Below are positions 49,304 through 56,660 of a stretch of 64,000 bases of DNA, piece after piece. The stretch covers positions 186,001 to 250,000 of the forward strand of contig NZ_QKZL01000001.1 in NCBI RefSeq assembly GCF_003253995.1. The letters are read 5' to 3'. The first letter of the stretch is position 1, and each line of letters opens with the position of its first letter. The position numbers and the translations under genes were made by a program. Below the pieces are notes generated by a model. The model ran no database searches and was not told the origin of the DNA. It worked only from the letters and a program-made list of their open reading frames with translations. Source of the stretch: Palleronia aestuarii (lineage in GTDB: Bacteria > Pseudomonadota > Alphaproteobacteria > Rhodobacterales > Rhodobacteraceae).

Positions 49304-50622
49304 TCGGTCTCGGCATCATCGCGGCCCTGATCGCGATCAACGGCATCTTCGTCGCCATGGAATTCGTCATCGTCGGATCGCGCCTCTCGCGGGTGGAGAC
49401 GGTCTCGGATCGCGGCGCCCGTATCGCCGGAACGCTTCAGGGCCCGGAGGCACAGGATCGGTACGTCGCGGTCGCGCAGCTCGGGATCACCTTCGCCTCC
49501 ATCGGTCTCGGAATGTACGGCGAGCACAAGATCGCCGGCTGGATCGAGGCGCCGCTCGCCAATTTCGGGATCGAGGGGGCCGCGATCCATGTCGTGGCGC
49601 TGATCCTCGCCGTGATCGTGCTTACCTATTTCCACGTGGTCCTCGGCGAGATGATCCCGAAGGCGATGGCGCTCAAGGGCGCGGAGCGTCTGCTCGTGGC
49701 GCTCTGGCCGGTGATCCGTTTCTTCGAACTGATCTTCCGCCCGTTCGTGGCCTTTCTTAACGTCATCAGCCAGGCGCTTCTCTCGATCTTCGGGCTCGAC
49801 CGGAGCGAGGCGCGGTTCTATTCGCCTCGGGAGCTTGCCGCCATCGCGGAGGATTCCCACGAGGGTGGCGCGATCGGTGCGGAACAGGCGGAGTTCATCA
49901 AGAACATCGTGCGGCTTCAGGCACGGCGGGCGGATGAATTGATGACGCCGCGCCGCCGCGTCCTCTCCATCGACCTCAATCAGCTGGACGACGACGATTT
50001 CACCGCGCGGATCCTCGATGCCGGACCGAGCCGTCTGCCGGTGACGCGCGGCGGGCTTGATGCGTCGCTGGGGGTCGTCCACGTCAAGGACGTCATCCGC
50101 CATCAGACGGAGGGTGGAGCGCCGCTCGACGCGGAGGGGCTTGAGGGGATCCTGCGGCCGCTGCCGAAGGTGCTCGCGAGCCTCGATACCGCCGCGCTGC
50201 TCGACAACATGCGCCAGCACGGCACCCATATGGCGCTCGTCGTCGACGAATTCGGCAGCGTGCTCGGTGCGGTGGCCTTCGAGGACGCGATCGAGGAGGT
50301 CGTGGGAGAGGTCCACAGCGAGTTCGAGATCGACGAGCCGGATACGGAATCCCGACTCGGACGGCGCTGGAAGATCGCGGGCACCGCGCCGATCTCGCGT
50401 CTCAACGAGCGCTTCGACTGGGGGCTCGACACGTCGCGGTCGCGCTCCATCGCCGGCCTTTTGCTGGAGCACCTGGGCCGACCGCCGCGCGAGGGCGACC
50501 AATGCGAGATCGCCGGTCTCCGCTTCGAGGTCGAGGTGGTCGAGGGGCTCGCCATCGCGCGGGTCGGCGTCGAGGCGGTCGAGGGGGAAACGGAGCCCGA
50601 CCCCGGCCGGGAGCACGACTGA
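49300..50622 (+). CDS. Hemolysin-family CNNM/CBS/CorC membrane protein (second of pair)
   Basis: 440 residues, same domain order as its upstream neighbour: CNNM membrane domain (AVAQLGITFASIGLGMYGE, LGEMIPKAMAL), CBS pair (HMALVVDEFGSVLGAVAFEDAIEEVVGE) and CorC_HlyC domain. GTG start at 49300 inside the neighbour's stop. The two proteins differ clearly in sequence, so this is an old duplication. Likely an ion exporter complex; the metal cannot be named from sequence. Confidence 0.88.
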   Translation: MIGLGIIAALIAINGIFVAMEFVIVGSRLSRVETVSDRGARIAGTLQGPEAQDRYVAVAQLGITFASIGLGMYGEHKIAGWIEAPLANFGIEGAAIHVVALILAVIVLTYFHVVLGEMIPKAMALKGAERLLVALWPVIRFFELIFRPFVAFLNVISQALLSIFGLDRSEARFYSPRELAAIAEDSHEGGAIGAEQAEFIKNIVRLQARRADELMTPRRRVLSIDLNQLDDDDFTARILDAGPSRLPVTRGGLDASLGVVHVKDVIRHQTEGGAPLDAEGLEGILRPLPKVLASLDTAALLDNMRQHGTHMALVVDEFGSVLGAVAFEDAIEEVVGEVHSEFEIDEPDTESRLGRRWKIAGTAPISRLNERFDWGLDTSRSRSIAGLLLEHLGRPPREGDQCEIAGLRFEVEVVEGLAIARVGVEAVEGETEPDPGREHD

Positions 50623-50644
50623 CCCCGGCGCCGCGCCCGCGGGA

Positions 50645-51472
50645 TCAGCTGCGCAAGGCGATCCGCGAGGCGCCCGCGCGGGCGGCGTGCTGCAGCGCGA
50701 CGAAGAGCGCGGCGCCATCGCTGTAATCGGGAGCGGAAAGCGCGTCGACGCGTTGCGACGACGATTGTTCTTCCCGCGCCTCGAACGCGCCATCCTCGGT
50801 GATGCCGATCGTCAGGCCACCCATCGCGTCGAGATAGCCGAAAGCCTGCAGATCGCTCGCGCCGTCCCCGACATAGACGATCTGGTCGAACGGAACGTGC
50901 AGGTCGTGCGCGTCGACCAGCGCGTCCGACGTGCCGGGAGAGTTCGATTCCGCGACGGAGAGCCCCTCCGCATGGGCGCGGATATAGAGCGCCTTCTCGG
51001 CATGGGTGATGGTCCGCTTGACGCAGCGCGCACGTCCGTCCTGCATGTGAAAGGCCCCGGCATGGACCTCGTCGAAGGCCTTCGCCACCGCCGTCGGATG
51101 GATCAGTTCCGAAAAGCCCGACGACAGGACGATGAATTCGCATTCGATCTCCGCGTGGATCTCCTCCACCACGGCCCGAATGCGCGCGGGCATGTCGAGC
51201 ACGCCCGGAAAGATCTCGATCCGACTGGCCGCCCGCTCGAAGAGCTCCGGCGTCAGCGGCACGTCGAGCGCGTCGGCCGCGTCAAGCAGTCCCTGCGCCT
51301 TCTGCTGGATGGGATCCCAACCCTCGCCCAGCGGCGCGCGGAACCGGTCACGCCATTCATCGCGGGTGATCCCGAGCTCGGCGCAGACCGCGTTCCACGA
51401 ATCACCCGCGAGGGTGAGATCGAAATCGAAGATGAAGGCGAGGCGGGGAATGTACGGACGGGTGATCGGCAT
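50645..51472 (-). CDS. HAD superfamily phosphatase (phosphoserine phosphatase-like)
   Basis: 275 residues. HAD motif I is FDFDLTLAGDS with nucleophile Asp16 and acid/base Asp18; motif II LSSGFSELIHP; motif III lysine in HAEKALYI; motif IV VYVGDGASDLQAF. The cap is of the C1 type as in SerB-like enzymes. The substrate is not known. It is convergent with the CNNM pair and divergent from the iron permease gene. Confidence 0.85.
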   Translation of the reverse strand: MPITRPYIPRLAFIFDFDLTLAGDSWNAVCAELGITRDEWRDRFRAPLGEGWDPIQQKAQGLLDAADALDVPLTPELFERAASRIEIFPGVLDMPARIRAVVEEIHAEIECEFIVLSSGFSELIHPTAVAKAFDEVHAGAFHMQDGRARCVKRTITHAEKALYIRAHAEGLSVAESNSPGTSDALVDAHDLHVPFDQIVYVGDGASDLQAFGYLDAMGGLTIGITEDGAFEAREEQSSSQRVDALSAPDYSDGAALFVALQHAARAGASRIALRS

Positions 51473-51624
51473 GGGGGCTCCTGCGCATCTCGGGGGTTCC
51501 TCATGTGCCTATCGGTGTTCGGCACGACCTGCCAGCCGCGCAAATTGCGGCCGGACGCGTGATACGGTCCGTTCCGGGCACGATGGACTGGACAGCGACG
51601 CGGGGATTGCCTAGCGCAGTATCC

Positions 51625-53277
51625 ATGACCGACCAAATCGCTCGGACATATCGCCGGTTGCCCCGCCTCCCCGACGCCTGGTCGTTCGGGGCGATCGTCA
51701 TTGCCGCGCTCGTCCTCTTGCCGGTCGGGGCGATCCTGTGGCTCGCGCTGTTTCCCTCCGAGCCGATCTGGGGGCATCTGATCTCGACCACGCTGCCGCG
51801 CTATTTCGGGAACTCGATCATCCTCATGTCCGGCGTGGGCCTCCTGTCGGCGATCGTCGGTACGGGGACCGCGTGGCTCGTCGTGATGTACCGCTTTCCG
51901 GGACGCGGCTGGCTCGAATGGGCGCTGCTCTTCCCGCTCGCGATCCCTGCCTACGTGGGCGCCTACGCCCTTGTCGACTTTCTCGAATATGCCGGGCCGG
52001 TGCAGACTGGATTGCGGGCGCTGATGGGCTGGGAGAGCGCAAGGGACTACGTCTTCCCCGAGGTCCGGTCGCGGCCCGCGGCAATTCTGGTCTTGTCCGC
52101 TGCGCTCTATCCCTATGTCTATCTCCTCGCGCGGGCGGGATTCCGGGAACAGTCCGGCGCATCCTTCGACGTGGCGCGCGCGCTGGGCGCGGGGGCCGTC
52201 GGACGGTTCTTCCGCGTGGGTCTGCCGCTCGTCCGACCGGCGATCGCCGCGGGAACGGCGATCGTGATGATGGAGACGATCAACGATTTCGGTGTCGTCG
52301 ACTATTTCGGCGTGCAGACGCTCACCACCGGCATCTTCACCGTCTGGCTGGAGATGGGAAATGCCGGTGGGGCCGCGCAGATCGCCTGCGTGATCCTGGG
52401 CCTCGTCCTCTTTCTCATGACGGCGGAGCGGTTGTCGCGTCGCCGGGCCCGCGTCAGCCAGATGTCGCGTTATGCGCGGCCGGCCACGCCGATCCGGCTG
52501 ACGGGACTCGGCGGGATGCTGGCGTGCCTCGCTTGCCTTCTTCCGGTGCTCGGGGGGTTCGTCCTGCCCGTGGGGGTCCTGACGGGGCACGCGATCGCGA
52601 ATGTCGATGCCTGGGTCGATCCCGCGCTGGGCCAGGCGCTCTTGCACACGCTCGGCGTGGGCGGTGCGGCGTCGGCCCTGACGGTCGGCCTCGCGCTCTT
52701 CCTCGTCTACGGCGTGCGGCTGTCGGGCCATGCGCTGCCGCGTCTGCTGATGCCCGTCACCACGATCGGCTACGCCGCGCCGGGCGCGGTGCTGGGCGTC
52801 GGGATCCTGCTGCCGCTCGCAGCCTTCGACAACACCCTGGCCGATTCGATTGCGGCGCTGGGCTTCGACGATCCGGGGTTGATCCTGACTGGAACGGGGG
52901 CTGCGATCGTGCTGGCCTACGTCGTGCGCTTCTTCGCCATCGCGCAGGGCGCGGCAGATACGGCGATGGAGCGCATCTCCCCGAGCCTGCCGATGGCCGC
53001 GCGCGCGCTCGGGCGAAGCGCCGGCGGCACGCTCGGCTCGGTCTACCTGCCGATGATCCGGGGATCGGTGTCGACAGCGCTCCTGCTCGTCTTCGTCGAT
53101 TGCGTGAAGGAACTCCCCGCCACGCTGCTCCTCAGGCCATTCAATTTCGATACGCTCGCGACCCGGGTCTACGAGCAGGCCTCGCTCGAGCGGATCGGCG
53201 ATGCTGCCCCGGCGGCGCTCCTCGTGACCGGGGTGGGGCTCGTGGCGGTCGTGACGCTCGCGCGGATGAATCGCTGA
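51625..53277 (+). CDS. Ferric iron ABC transporter permease, FbpB-type
   Basis: 550 residues with about twelve membrane segments in two homologous halves, each with a binding-protein-dependent permease loop (ARALGAGAVGRFFRVGLPLVRPAIAAG in the first half, ARALGRSAGGTLGSVYLPMIRG in the second). This fused architecture is that of FbpB/AfuB/SfuB, which import Fe3+ from periplasmic binding protein FbpA with ATPase FbpC. Neither partner gene is adjacent. The start is uncertain: ATG 51625 (MTDQIARTYRR) is used, with ATG 51583 as alternative. Followed by tRNA-Thr. Confidence 0.87.
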   Translation: MTDQIARTYRRLPRLPDAWSFGAIVIAALVLLPVGAILWLALFPSEPIWGHLISTTLPRYFGNSIILMSGVGLLSAIVGTGTAWLVVMYRFPGRGWLEWALLFPLAIPAYVGAYALVDFLEYAGPVQTGLRALMGWESARDYVFPEVRSRPAAILVLSAALYPYVYLLARAGFREQSGASFDVARALGAGAVGRFFRVGLPLVRPAIAAGTAIVMMETINDFGVVDYFGVQTLTTGIFTVWLEMGNAGGAAQIACVILGLVLFLMTAERLSRRRARVSQMSRYARPATPIRLTGLGGMLACLACLLPVLGGFVLPVGVLTGHAIANVDAWVDPALGQALLHTLGVGGAASALTVGLALFLVYGVRLSGHALPRLLMPVTTIGYAAPGAVLGVGILLPLAAFDNTLADSIAALGFDDPGLILTGTGAAIVLAYVVRFFAIAQGAADTAMERISPSLPMAARALGRSAGGTLGSVYLPMIRGSVSTALLLVFVDCVKELPATLLLRPFNFDTLATRVYEQASLERIGDAAPAALLVTGVGLVAVVTLARMNR

Positions 53278-53327
53278 GCCCGAACGGTGGACAGCGGCAG
53301 GCGCGATCGACTAGAAGCGGTAACGTT

Positions 53328-53404
53328 GCCCGTGTAGCTCAGTTGGCCAGAGCGGCGATCTTGTAAGTCGAGGGTCGGGGGTTCGAATCCCTCCTCGGGC
53401 ACCA
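53328..53404 (+). tRNA. tRNA-Thr (anticodon TGT)
   Basis: Cloverleaf: acceptor GCCCGTG pairs with CTCGGGC apart from a T-T mismatch at the sixth pair; anticodon loop CTTGTAA gives TGT; T arm GGGGG-TTCGAAT-CCCTC; CCA is encoded at 53402-53404. Its 3' end is the left boundary of the phage-like region, so the tRNA is the probable attachment site. Confidence 0.92.
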
Positions 53405-53430
53405 TTAAACACTGTTATAGTTCAAAAATT

Positions 53431-53640
53431 TCAGGTTTTGTCCTTTTGGTCCCCCGGCTGGTCCCCCAAGCCAGTTTCGATGTAATGCGACATTTCAGAG
53501 GCTTTCACCCACGACATGCGGCCCCGGCGGTAGATCGTGATGACGCCTTTCTCAGCCCATCGGTAGACGGTCGAGCGGTCCATTCCGTAGACAGCGGGTG
53601 CGTCGCTGACGCGGACGAACTCAGGGCGAGGGACGGTCAT
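53431..53640 (-). CDS. Excisionase/AlpA-like helix-turn-helix DNA-binding protein
   Basis: 69 residues from ATG 53640, which follows GGGGGAGCTGACC; a start seven codons upstream is possible. RVSDAPAVYGMDRSTVYRWAEKGVITIYRRGRMSWVKASE is a MerR/AlpA-type winged helix-turn-helix of the kind used by excisionases (recombination directionality factors). The charged tail QPGDQKDKT follows. It is the gene nearest to tRNA-Thr. An integrase would be expected beside it but is absent, so the excision role is inferred from fold and position. Confidence 0.7.
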   Translation of the reverse strand: MTVPRPEFVRVSDAPAVYGMDRSTVYRWAEKGVITIYRRGRMSWVKASEMSHYIETGLGDQPGDQKDKT

Positions 53641-53642
53641 GG

Positions 53643-54053
53643 TCAGCTCCCCCCGCACCAATCGGCGTTCATGCTTTCCCGCGCCAGCCCGGCGGCTAAG
53701 AGTGCCACCTTCACGTCCTCGCCGTCGTTGCCATAGAGCACGCCGAGATCGCGGCCGAAGCCCCCACCACCGCGGCGGATGATCTGCGCTTCGCCAGGCA
53801 TCAGGCTCCGCAGGAGAGCAGAGGCCTGCGCCCCGAGTTGCGCTTCCTCAGTGCATCCCGGCTTGTACGTCTCGGGCGTGTCGAACGGATCGTTGCCTTC
53901 ACCGGTCAGGCGGATGTTTGGGCCATCGGCGATCCGTACCGTGTCGCCGTCGACGATCATATCGGCCGTGACGCGAATCGTATCGTGATCGGTGTCGGCA
54001 TCGTCGCAAGCTGTGAGCGCGAGCAGGGCGATGATGGCGAGGCGGGTCAGCAT
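53643..54053 (-). CDS. Staphylococcal nuclease-like lipoprotein
   Basis: 136 residues. MLTRLAIIALLALTACDD is a lipoprotein signal with lipobox LTAC (Cys16). The mature part is a short SNase/TNase domain: MIVDGDTVRIADGPNIRLTGEGNDPFDTPET, with Arg48 and Glu61 where the catalytic Arg35 and Glu43 of SNase lie, and RRGGGGFGRDLGVLYGNDGEDV with Arg101 in the position of Arg87. The chain ends early, near SNase's last helix. Probably a membrane-anchored nuclease facing the periplasm. Its stop is two bases before the excisionase-like gene. Confidence 0.75.
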   Translation of the reverse strand: MLTRLAIIALLALTACDDADTDHDTIRVTADMIVDGDTVRIADGPNIRLTGEGNDPFDTPETYKPGCTEEAQLGAQASALLRSLMPGEAQIIRRGGGGFGRDLGVLYGNDGEDVKVALLAAGLARESMNADWCGGS

Positions 54054-54264
54054 GATGAATTCTTTCGTTCGATGCGCGGCGATGTCGGATGTCTACTTTT
54101 CACACGATCCTCCGGTGGTATCGTCCGGATAGCGATCCGCCAATTCGTCCGCTTCAATGCGGAGACGCGTTGCGAGACCGGGCATGTAGGCACCGGTTTC
54201 GCGACAAGCATTCTCCCAACTACGATTTGCCTCTGAAAAAGACGCGTGGCCTCCACCCAGCCCA

Positions 54265-54903
54265 TCACGTCGACCGCCACCGGAGCGCCAGCGCGGCCAG
54301 CCCGGTCGCGAGCAGGATGCCCCCGGCGGGAAGTGGGATCGGGGCGGGGGTCGTGGTAGCGTAGACTTCCGTCGGAAATCCCACGGCGTCGCGGACGCCG
54401 AAGAAGAACGACAGCCAGAAGCTTGCAGGGTCGTCGATATCGCTGGCCTCGATCCACACCGCGTTGTGGTTCTCGCGGAGGCCGTCGAGCGACAGGATCG
54501 CGCCAGGCGCCGTGATTGTCATGTTCGGTACGGCATCCATCGCATCGCTGATCCGCATGGTCAGCGTCTCGATGCCGGGAATGGGCAAGTCGATGCGTAG
54601 GCCGTTCGCGCCGTTGCTGTCGATCCAGGCGCCGTCGGCTCCGTCGCGCCCGCCCTTGAGCCGGTCGGGCACGTAGCCCTTAAGGTCGGCCTCCGGGGTG
54701 CCTGGCTCGACCAGAAGGGGCTGGCCGAACGGCTCGACCATCGTGCGGCCGGGCGAATAGGTCGAGAGGACCGTGAACGCCGACAGGTCGAGATCGAGCG
54801 CCGTGGCTCCTGCGCCGGGGCCGTCCACGGTGCGCAGGACGGTGGCGGAGGCGGGAAGCGCCAGGCCGATGGCTAGCGTGGCGGCGGTCAAGAACGTCTT
54901 CAT
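54265..54903 (-). CDS. VPLPA-CTERM-like sorting domain protein (prophage-borne)
   Basis: 212 residues. Signal peptide MKTFLTAATLAIGLALPASA, a secreted body without recognised domain, and a C-terminal tail TPAPIPLPAGG plus hydrophobic helix plus RWRST, a VPLPA-CTERM-like exosortase tail with IPLPA in place of VPLPA. Sorting would need the host exosortase. ATG 54903 overlaps the stop of the 53-residue lipoprotein gene (ATGA) and has GAAGGAA ahead. Last member of a five-gene coupled chain. Between it and the nuclease gene lie 211 bases without a convincing gene. Confidence 0.75.
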   Translation of the reverse strand: MKTFLTAATLAIGLALPASATVLRTVDGPGAGATALDLDLSAFTVLSTYSPGRTMVEPFGQPLLVEPGTPEADLKGYVPDRLKGGRDGADGAWIDSNGANGLRIDLPIPGIETLTMRISDAMDAVPNMTITAPGAILSLDGLRENHNAVWIEASDIDDPASFWLSFFFGVRDAVGFPTEVYATTTPAPIPLPAGGILLATGLAALALRWRST

Positions 54904-55061
54904 GGTGCGATTTCCTTCGCGCAGAGGGTGTGGGGATTGACGAGGCAGCCGTCGACGACGGCCGGGCCGAGACGGCCTTGCGGACCGCAGGCGGCGAGAA
55001 GGACGGCCAGCGCGATGATTGCGACCGGCGGAAGGATGACGGCGAGGAGGCGCAGGATCAT
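54900..55061 (-). CDS. Prophage 53-residue lipoprotein
   Basis: 53 residues: hydrophobic N-terminus with lipobox LAVLLAAC (Cys25), then a short tail with two more cysteines (DGCLVNPHTLCAKE). In size and lipobox it recalls o-spanins (Rz1) but is not proline-rich. Start overlaps the upstream gene's stop as ATGA, and its own stop overlaps the next start the same way. Confidence 0.55.
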   Translation of the reverse strand: MILRLLAVILPPVAIIALAVLLAACGPQGRLGPAVVDGCLVNPHTLCAKEIAP

Positions 55062-55198
55062 GCCGCACCCTCCGCGGCGATCTGCGGGGCGTTGAACGGC
55101 AGCGGTCCCTCGGGGATCGGCAGCGGCGGATGCACGTCGGCGAAAACCTCGATCAGGATGGCGAGGCACGCGCCGAGGAAAGTGGCAATCGCGGTCAT
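55058..55198 (-). CDS. Prophage 46-residue single-TM protein
   Basis: 46 residues: one hydrophobic segment (about 3-20, TAIATFLGACLAILIEVFA) then a proline-rich tail (HPPLPIPEGPLPFNAPQ). ATGA overlaps at both ends tie it to its neighbours. Function unknown; a small membrane effector or lysis-related peptide is possible. Confidence 0.5.
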   Translation of the reverse strand: MTAIATFLGACLAILIEVFADVHPPLPIPEGPLPFNAPQIAAEGAA

Positions 55199-55422
55199 CG
55201 GAGCAGCTCCGCCGCCATGATGCCGCCGCGACATTCGATCGAAGCCGCGAGCCATTGCCCGGCGCCCTGGGCAACGAAGTAGGCCGTGGCACCAAGGAAA
55301 AGCAGCACGGTCGACAGGATCAGGACCTCGATCGCAGTCCAGACTGCGCGGCCGAAGTCCGGGCGTTGCATGAGGCCGCCGTCGCGCAGATCGGCGAAAC
55401 GGGGAAGCGCAGGGTGCTTCAT
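55195..55422 (-). CDS. Prophage 75-residue single-TM protein
   Basis: 75 residues with a soluble N-terminus (MKHPALPRFADLRDGGLMQRPDFG), one membrane segment (about 29-50, AIEVLILSTVLLFLGATAYFV) and a short C-terminus with one cysteine. ATG 55422 forms an ATGA with the upstream stop; an in-frame ATG eight codons earlier lies within the upstream gene and is less likely. Function unknown. Confidence 0.55.
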   Translation of the reverse strand: MKHPALPRFADLRDGGLMQRPDFGRAVWTAIEVLILSTVLLFLGATAYFVAQGAGQWLAASIECRGGIMAAELLR

Positions 55423-55589
55423 GACAGAACCCTTGCGCCGAGCCATGCGGCACTGCCGATTCCGGCAATCCAGATCAGGGCGCTGCGGACAAGGATTGTG
55501 ATCGTCTCTTCACAGGTGTCGGCCCGGCGCAGAGCGAATTCGCAATTCAGTTCTTCTTCGGATGCAGGGGTAAATTGACGTTCTGTCAT
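55419..55589 (-). CDS. Prophage 56-residue single-TM protein
   Basis: 56 residues: acidic N-terminus MTERQFTPASEEELNCEFA, two cysteines (NCEF, DTCEE), then a C-terminal hydrophobic segment (about 31-55, TILVRSALIWIAGIGSAAW). GAGG lies nine bases ahead of the ATG. It heads the five-gene coupled chain. It is just after a hairpin that likely ends the previous leftward unit, so its promoter should lie near 55600. Function unknown. Confidence 0.5.
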   Translation of the reverse strand: MTERQFTPASEEELNCEFALRRADTCEETITILVRSALIWIAGIGSAAWLGARVLS

Positions 55590-55609
55590 CGGGGAATCCT
55601 CATTTCAGA

Positions 55610-55648
55610 ACAAAAGGCCGGGGGCAGAGCGGGCTCGATGCCCCCGGC
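55610..55648 (-). terminator. Probable leftward terminator between two small-gene units
   Basis: Ten-base-pair perfect stem (GCCGGGGGCA at 55617-55626 with TGCCCCCGGC at 55639-55648). Read leftward it is followed by CTTTTG. The T run is short, but the stem is very stable and sits between two coupled gene chains. Confidence 0.6.
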
Positions 55649-55779
55649 AGGTGCCGCGCGCCCGGACAGAAAATGGGCGCGCGGAGGCAATCGGTACCGG
55701 CGAGACGCGGAGGAGGAGAACGCGCCCCGCCGGCAACCCCACGCGACCAGGATCGCGCAGGGATGGGAATGAGGGGGTG

Positions 55780-55890
55780 CTACCGTGCCTTGACGGACGC
55801 GCCGGTCCGGCCGCAGGCCTTGCAGAACGGCACAGGACCGGAGACGCCGGAATAGCTGCCGCTGTTCTTCGTCTGCTGACAGCAACTCAT
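55780..55890 (-). CDS. Prophage 36-residue cysteine-rich micro-protein
   Basis: 36 residues with four cysteines in two pairs: MSCCQQTKNS near the start and PFCKACGRTG near the end, which could bind one zinc (C-C and C-x2-C). The start overlaps the stop of the 143-residue gene as ATGA. Too small for database naming; the coupling and the C-x2-C-G knuckle are the reasons to call it. Confidence 0.5.
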   Translation of the reverse strand: MSCCQQTKNSGSYSGVSGPVPFCKACGRTGASVKAR

Positions 55891-56318
55891 GACGCGTCTT
55901 CGGACGGCCCGCGTTCCGCGTTGGCGATCTGTTCGGCGATCCAGACGCCGCCCATCGTGCCACGGCCGAACGGCGCTATAGGCACCACGTTATCCGGAAA
56001 GGCATGCCGTTCGGCCGCAGCGTCGCATAGAATGCGTTCCGCTGCGGCGAGACGCTCCCGTGCGGCGGTCACGACGCCTTGCGCGTCGAGCCGTTCCGCG
56101 ACCGTCGCCTCTGGCCAGGTCAGCATCATCAGTGCGTCACCAAGCTCGGACGCCGACAGGGCGTCGATCTCCGACAGCTTGCGCATCGCGACCGCAACCG
56201 TTTGAGACAGGACGTGCGCCAGAGGCAGTTCGGTTTCGAGCCGCAAAGTGACAGCCGCACCGAGGACATGCGCCTCGATTGCGCGCTCGGCATCCTGGGT
56301 GCGGTTCGGGCCGAACAT
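55887..56318 (-). CDS. Prophage protein of unknown function, 143 residues
   Basis: 143 residues, mostly helical by composition, no membrane segment. It begins MFGPNRTQDAERAIEAHVLGAAVTLRLETELPLAHVLSQ and ends in AEQIANAERGPSEDAS. No family recognised. Its ATG overlaps the stop of the 65-residue gene (TGATG) and its stop overlaps the 36-residue gene (ATGA), so it is the middle of a three-gene leftward unit. Confidence 0.65.
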   Translation of the reverse strand: MFGPNRTQDAERAIEAHVLGAAVTLRLETELPLAHVLSQTVAVAMRKLSEIDALSASELGDALMMLTWPEATVAERLDAQGVVTAARERLAAAERILCDAAAERHAFPDNVVPIAPFGRGTMGGVWIAEQIANAERGPSEDAS

Positions 56319-56515
56319 CAGGACGGCCTCCGCTCGGCGCGGGCCGGGTCGTGGCGAGCGTCGCTCAGGGCAATGATGCGATCCGCTTCGCGGAGGCAGA
56401 GGTCAGGCCGTCCGGCGACCTCCAGAAGAACGATCTGGATCGTCCAGGCAAGCGCGGCGCGGCTCGCGCCTGTCGCCCGCCGTAACGCGATCAGATTATG
56501 GTCGAAACCGTGCAT
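56318..56515 (-). CDS. Prophage protein of unknown function, 65 residues
   Basis: 65 residues: MHGFDHNLIALRRATGASRAALAWTIQ, then a charged helical half ending in ARHDPARAERRPS. It has a perfect AAGGAG ribosome site seven bases upstream and follows the operator region at 56563-56607, so it is the first gene under leftward control of the prophage repressor. No family recognised. Confidence 0.6.
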   Translation of the reverse strand: MHGFDHNLIALRRATGASRAALAWTIQIVLLEVAGRPDLCLREADRIIALSDARHDPARAERRPS

Positions 56516-56562
56516 TTTGGTCTCCTTGATGGCTCGGTGTGAGCCGATGGGGAGAACTATGC

Positions 56563-56578
56563 GTGTGAAGCTTCACAC
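56563..56578. promoter_or_regulatory. Perfect 16-bp palindrome, putative repressor operator 1
   Basis: GTGTGAAGCTTCACAC reads the same on both strands; its core is TGTGA-N4-TCACA. It lies 48 bases upstream of the AAGGAG-led leftward unit that begins at 56515. Confidence 0.65.
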
Positions 56579-56593
56579 CGTCAACTATGTTTG

Positions 56594-56607
56594 TGTGAAA
56601 AATCACA
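56594..56607. promoter_or_regulatory. TGTGA-N4-TCACA inverted repeat, putative operator 2
   Basis: TGTGAAAAATCACA has the same half-sites as operator 1, 30 bases away (three helical turns centre to centre), which would suit cooperative binding by a dimeric repressor. Confidence 0.65.
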
Positions 56608-56627
56608 TTTTGTGCGCGTTCGCAAAT

Positions 56628-56648
56628 GTTCTACTTATGCAGTAGAAC
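56628..56648. repeat. Inverted repeat GTTCTAC-N7-GTAGAAC
   Basis: Seven-base perfect arms with a seven-base spacer TTATGCA. It lies between operator 2 and a possible small gene at 56661. It could be another regulator site or a short hairpin in the rightward transcript. Confidence 0.45.
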
Positions 56649-56660
56649 TGGGAGATCCGT

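Noticed and set aside
54093-54185. A 30-codon leftward frame (MPGLATRLRIEADELADRYP...) between the nuclease and the VPLPA-CTERM gene
   Set aside because: The sequence reads like protein, and the frame stays open upstream without a start codon, so it may be a gene remnant. With no start, ribosome site or known homologue I could not support calling it.
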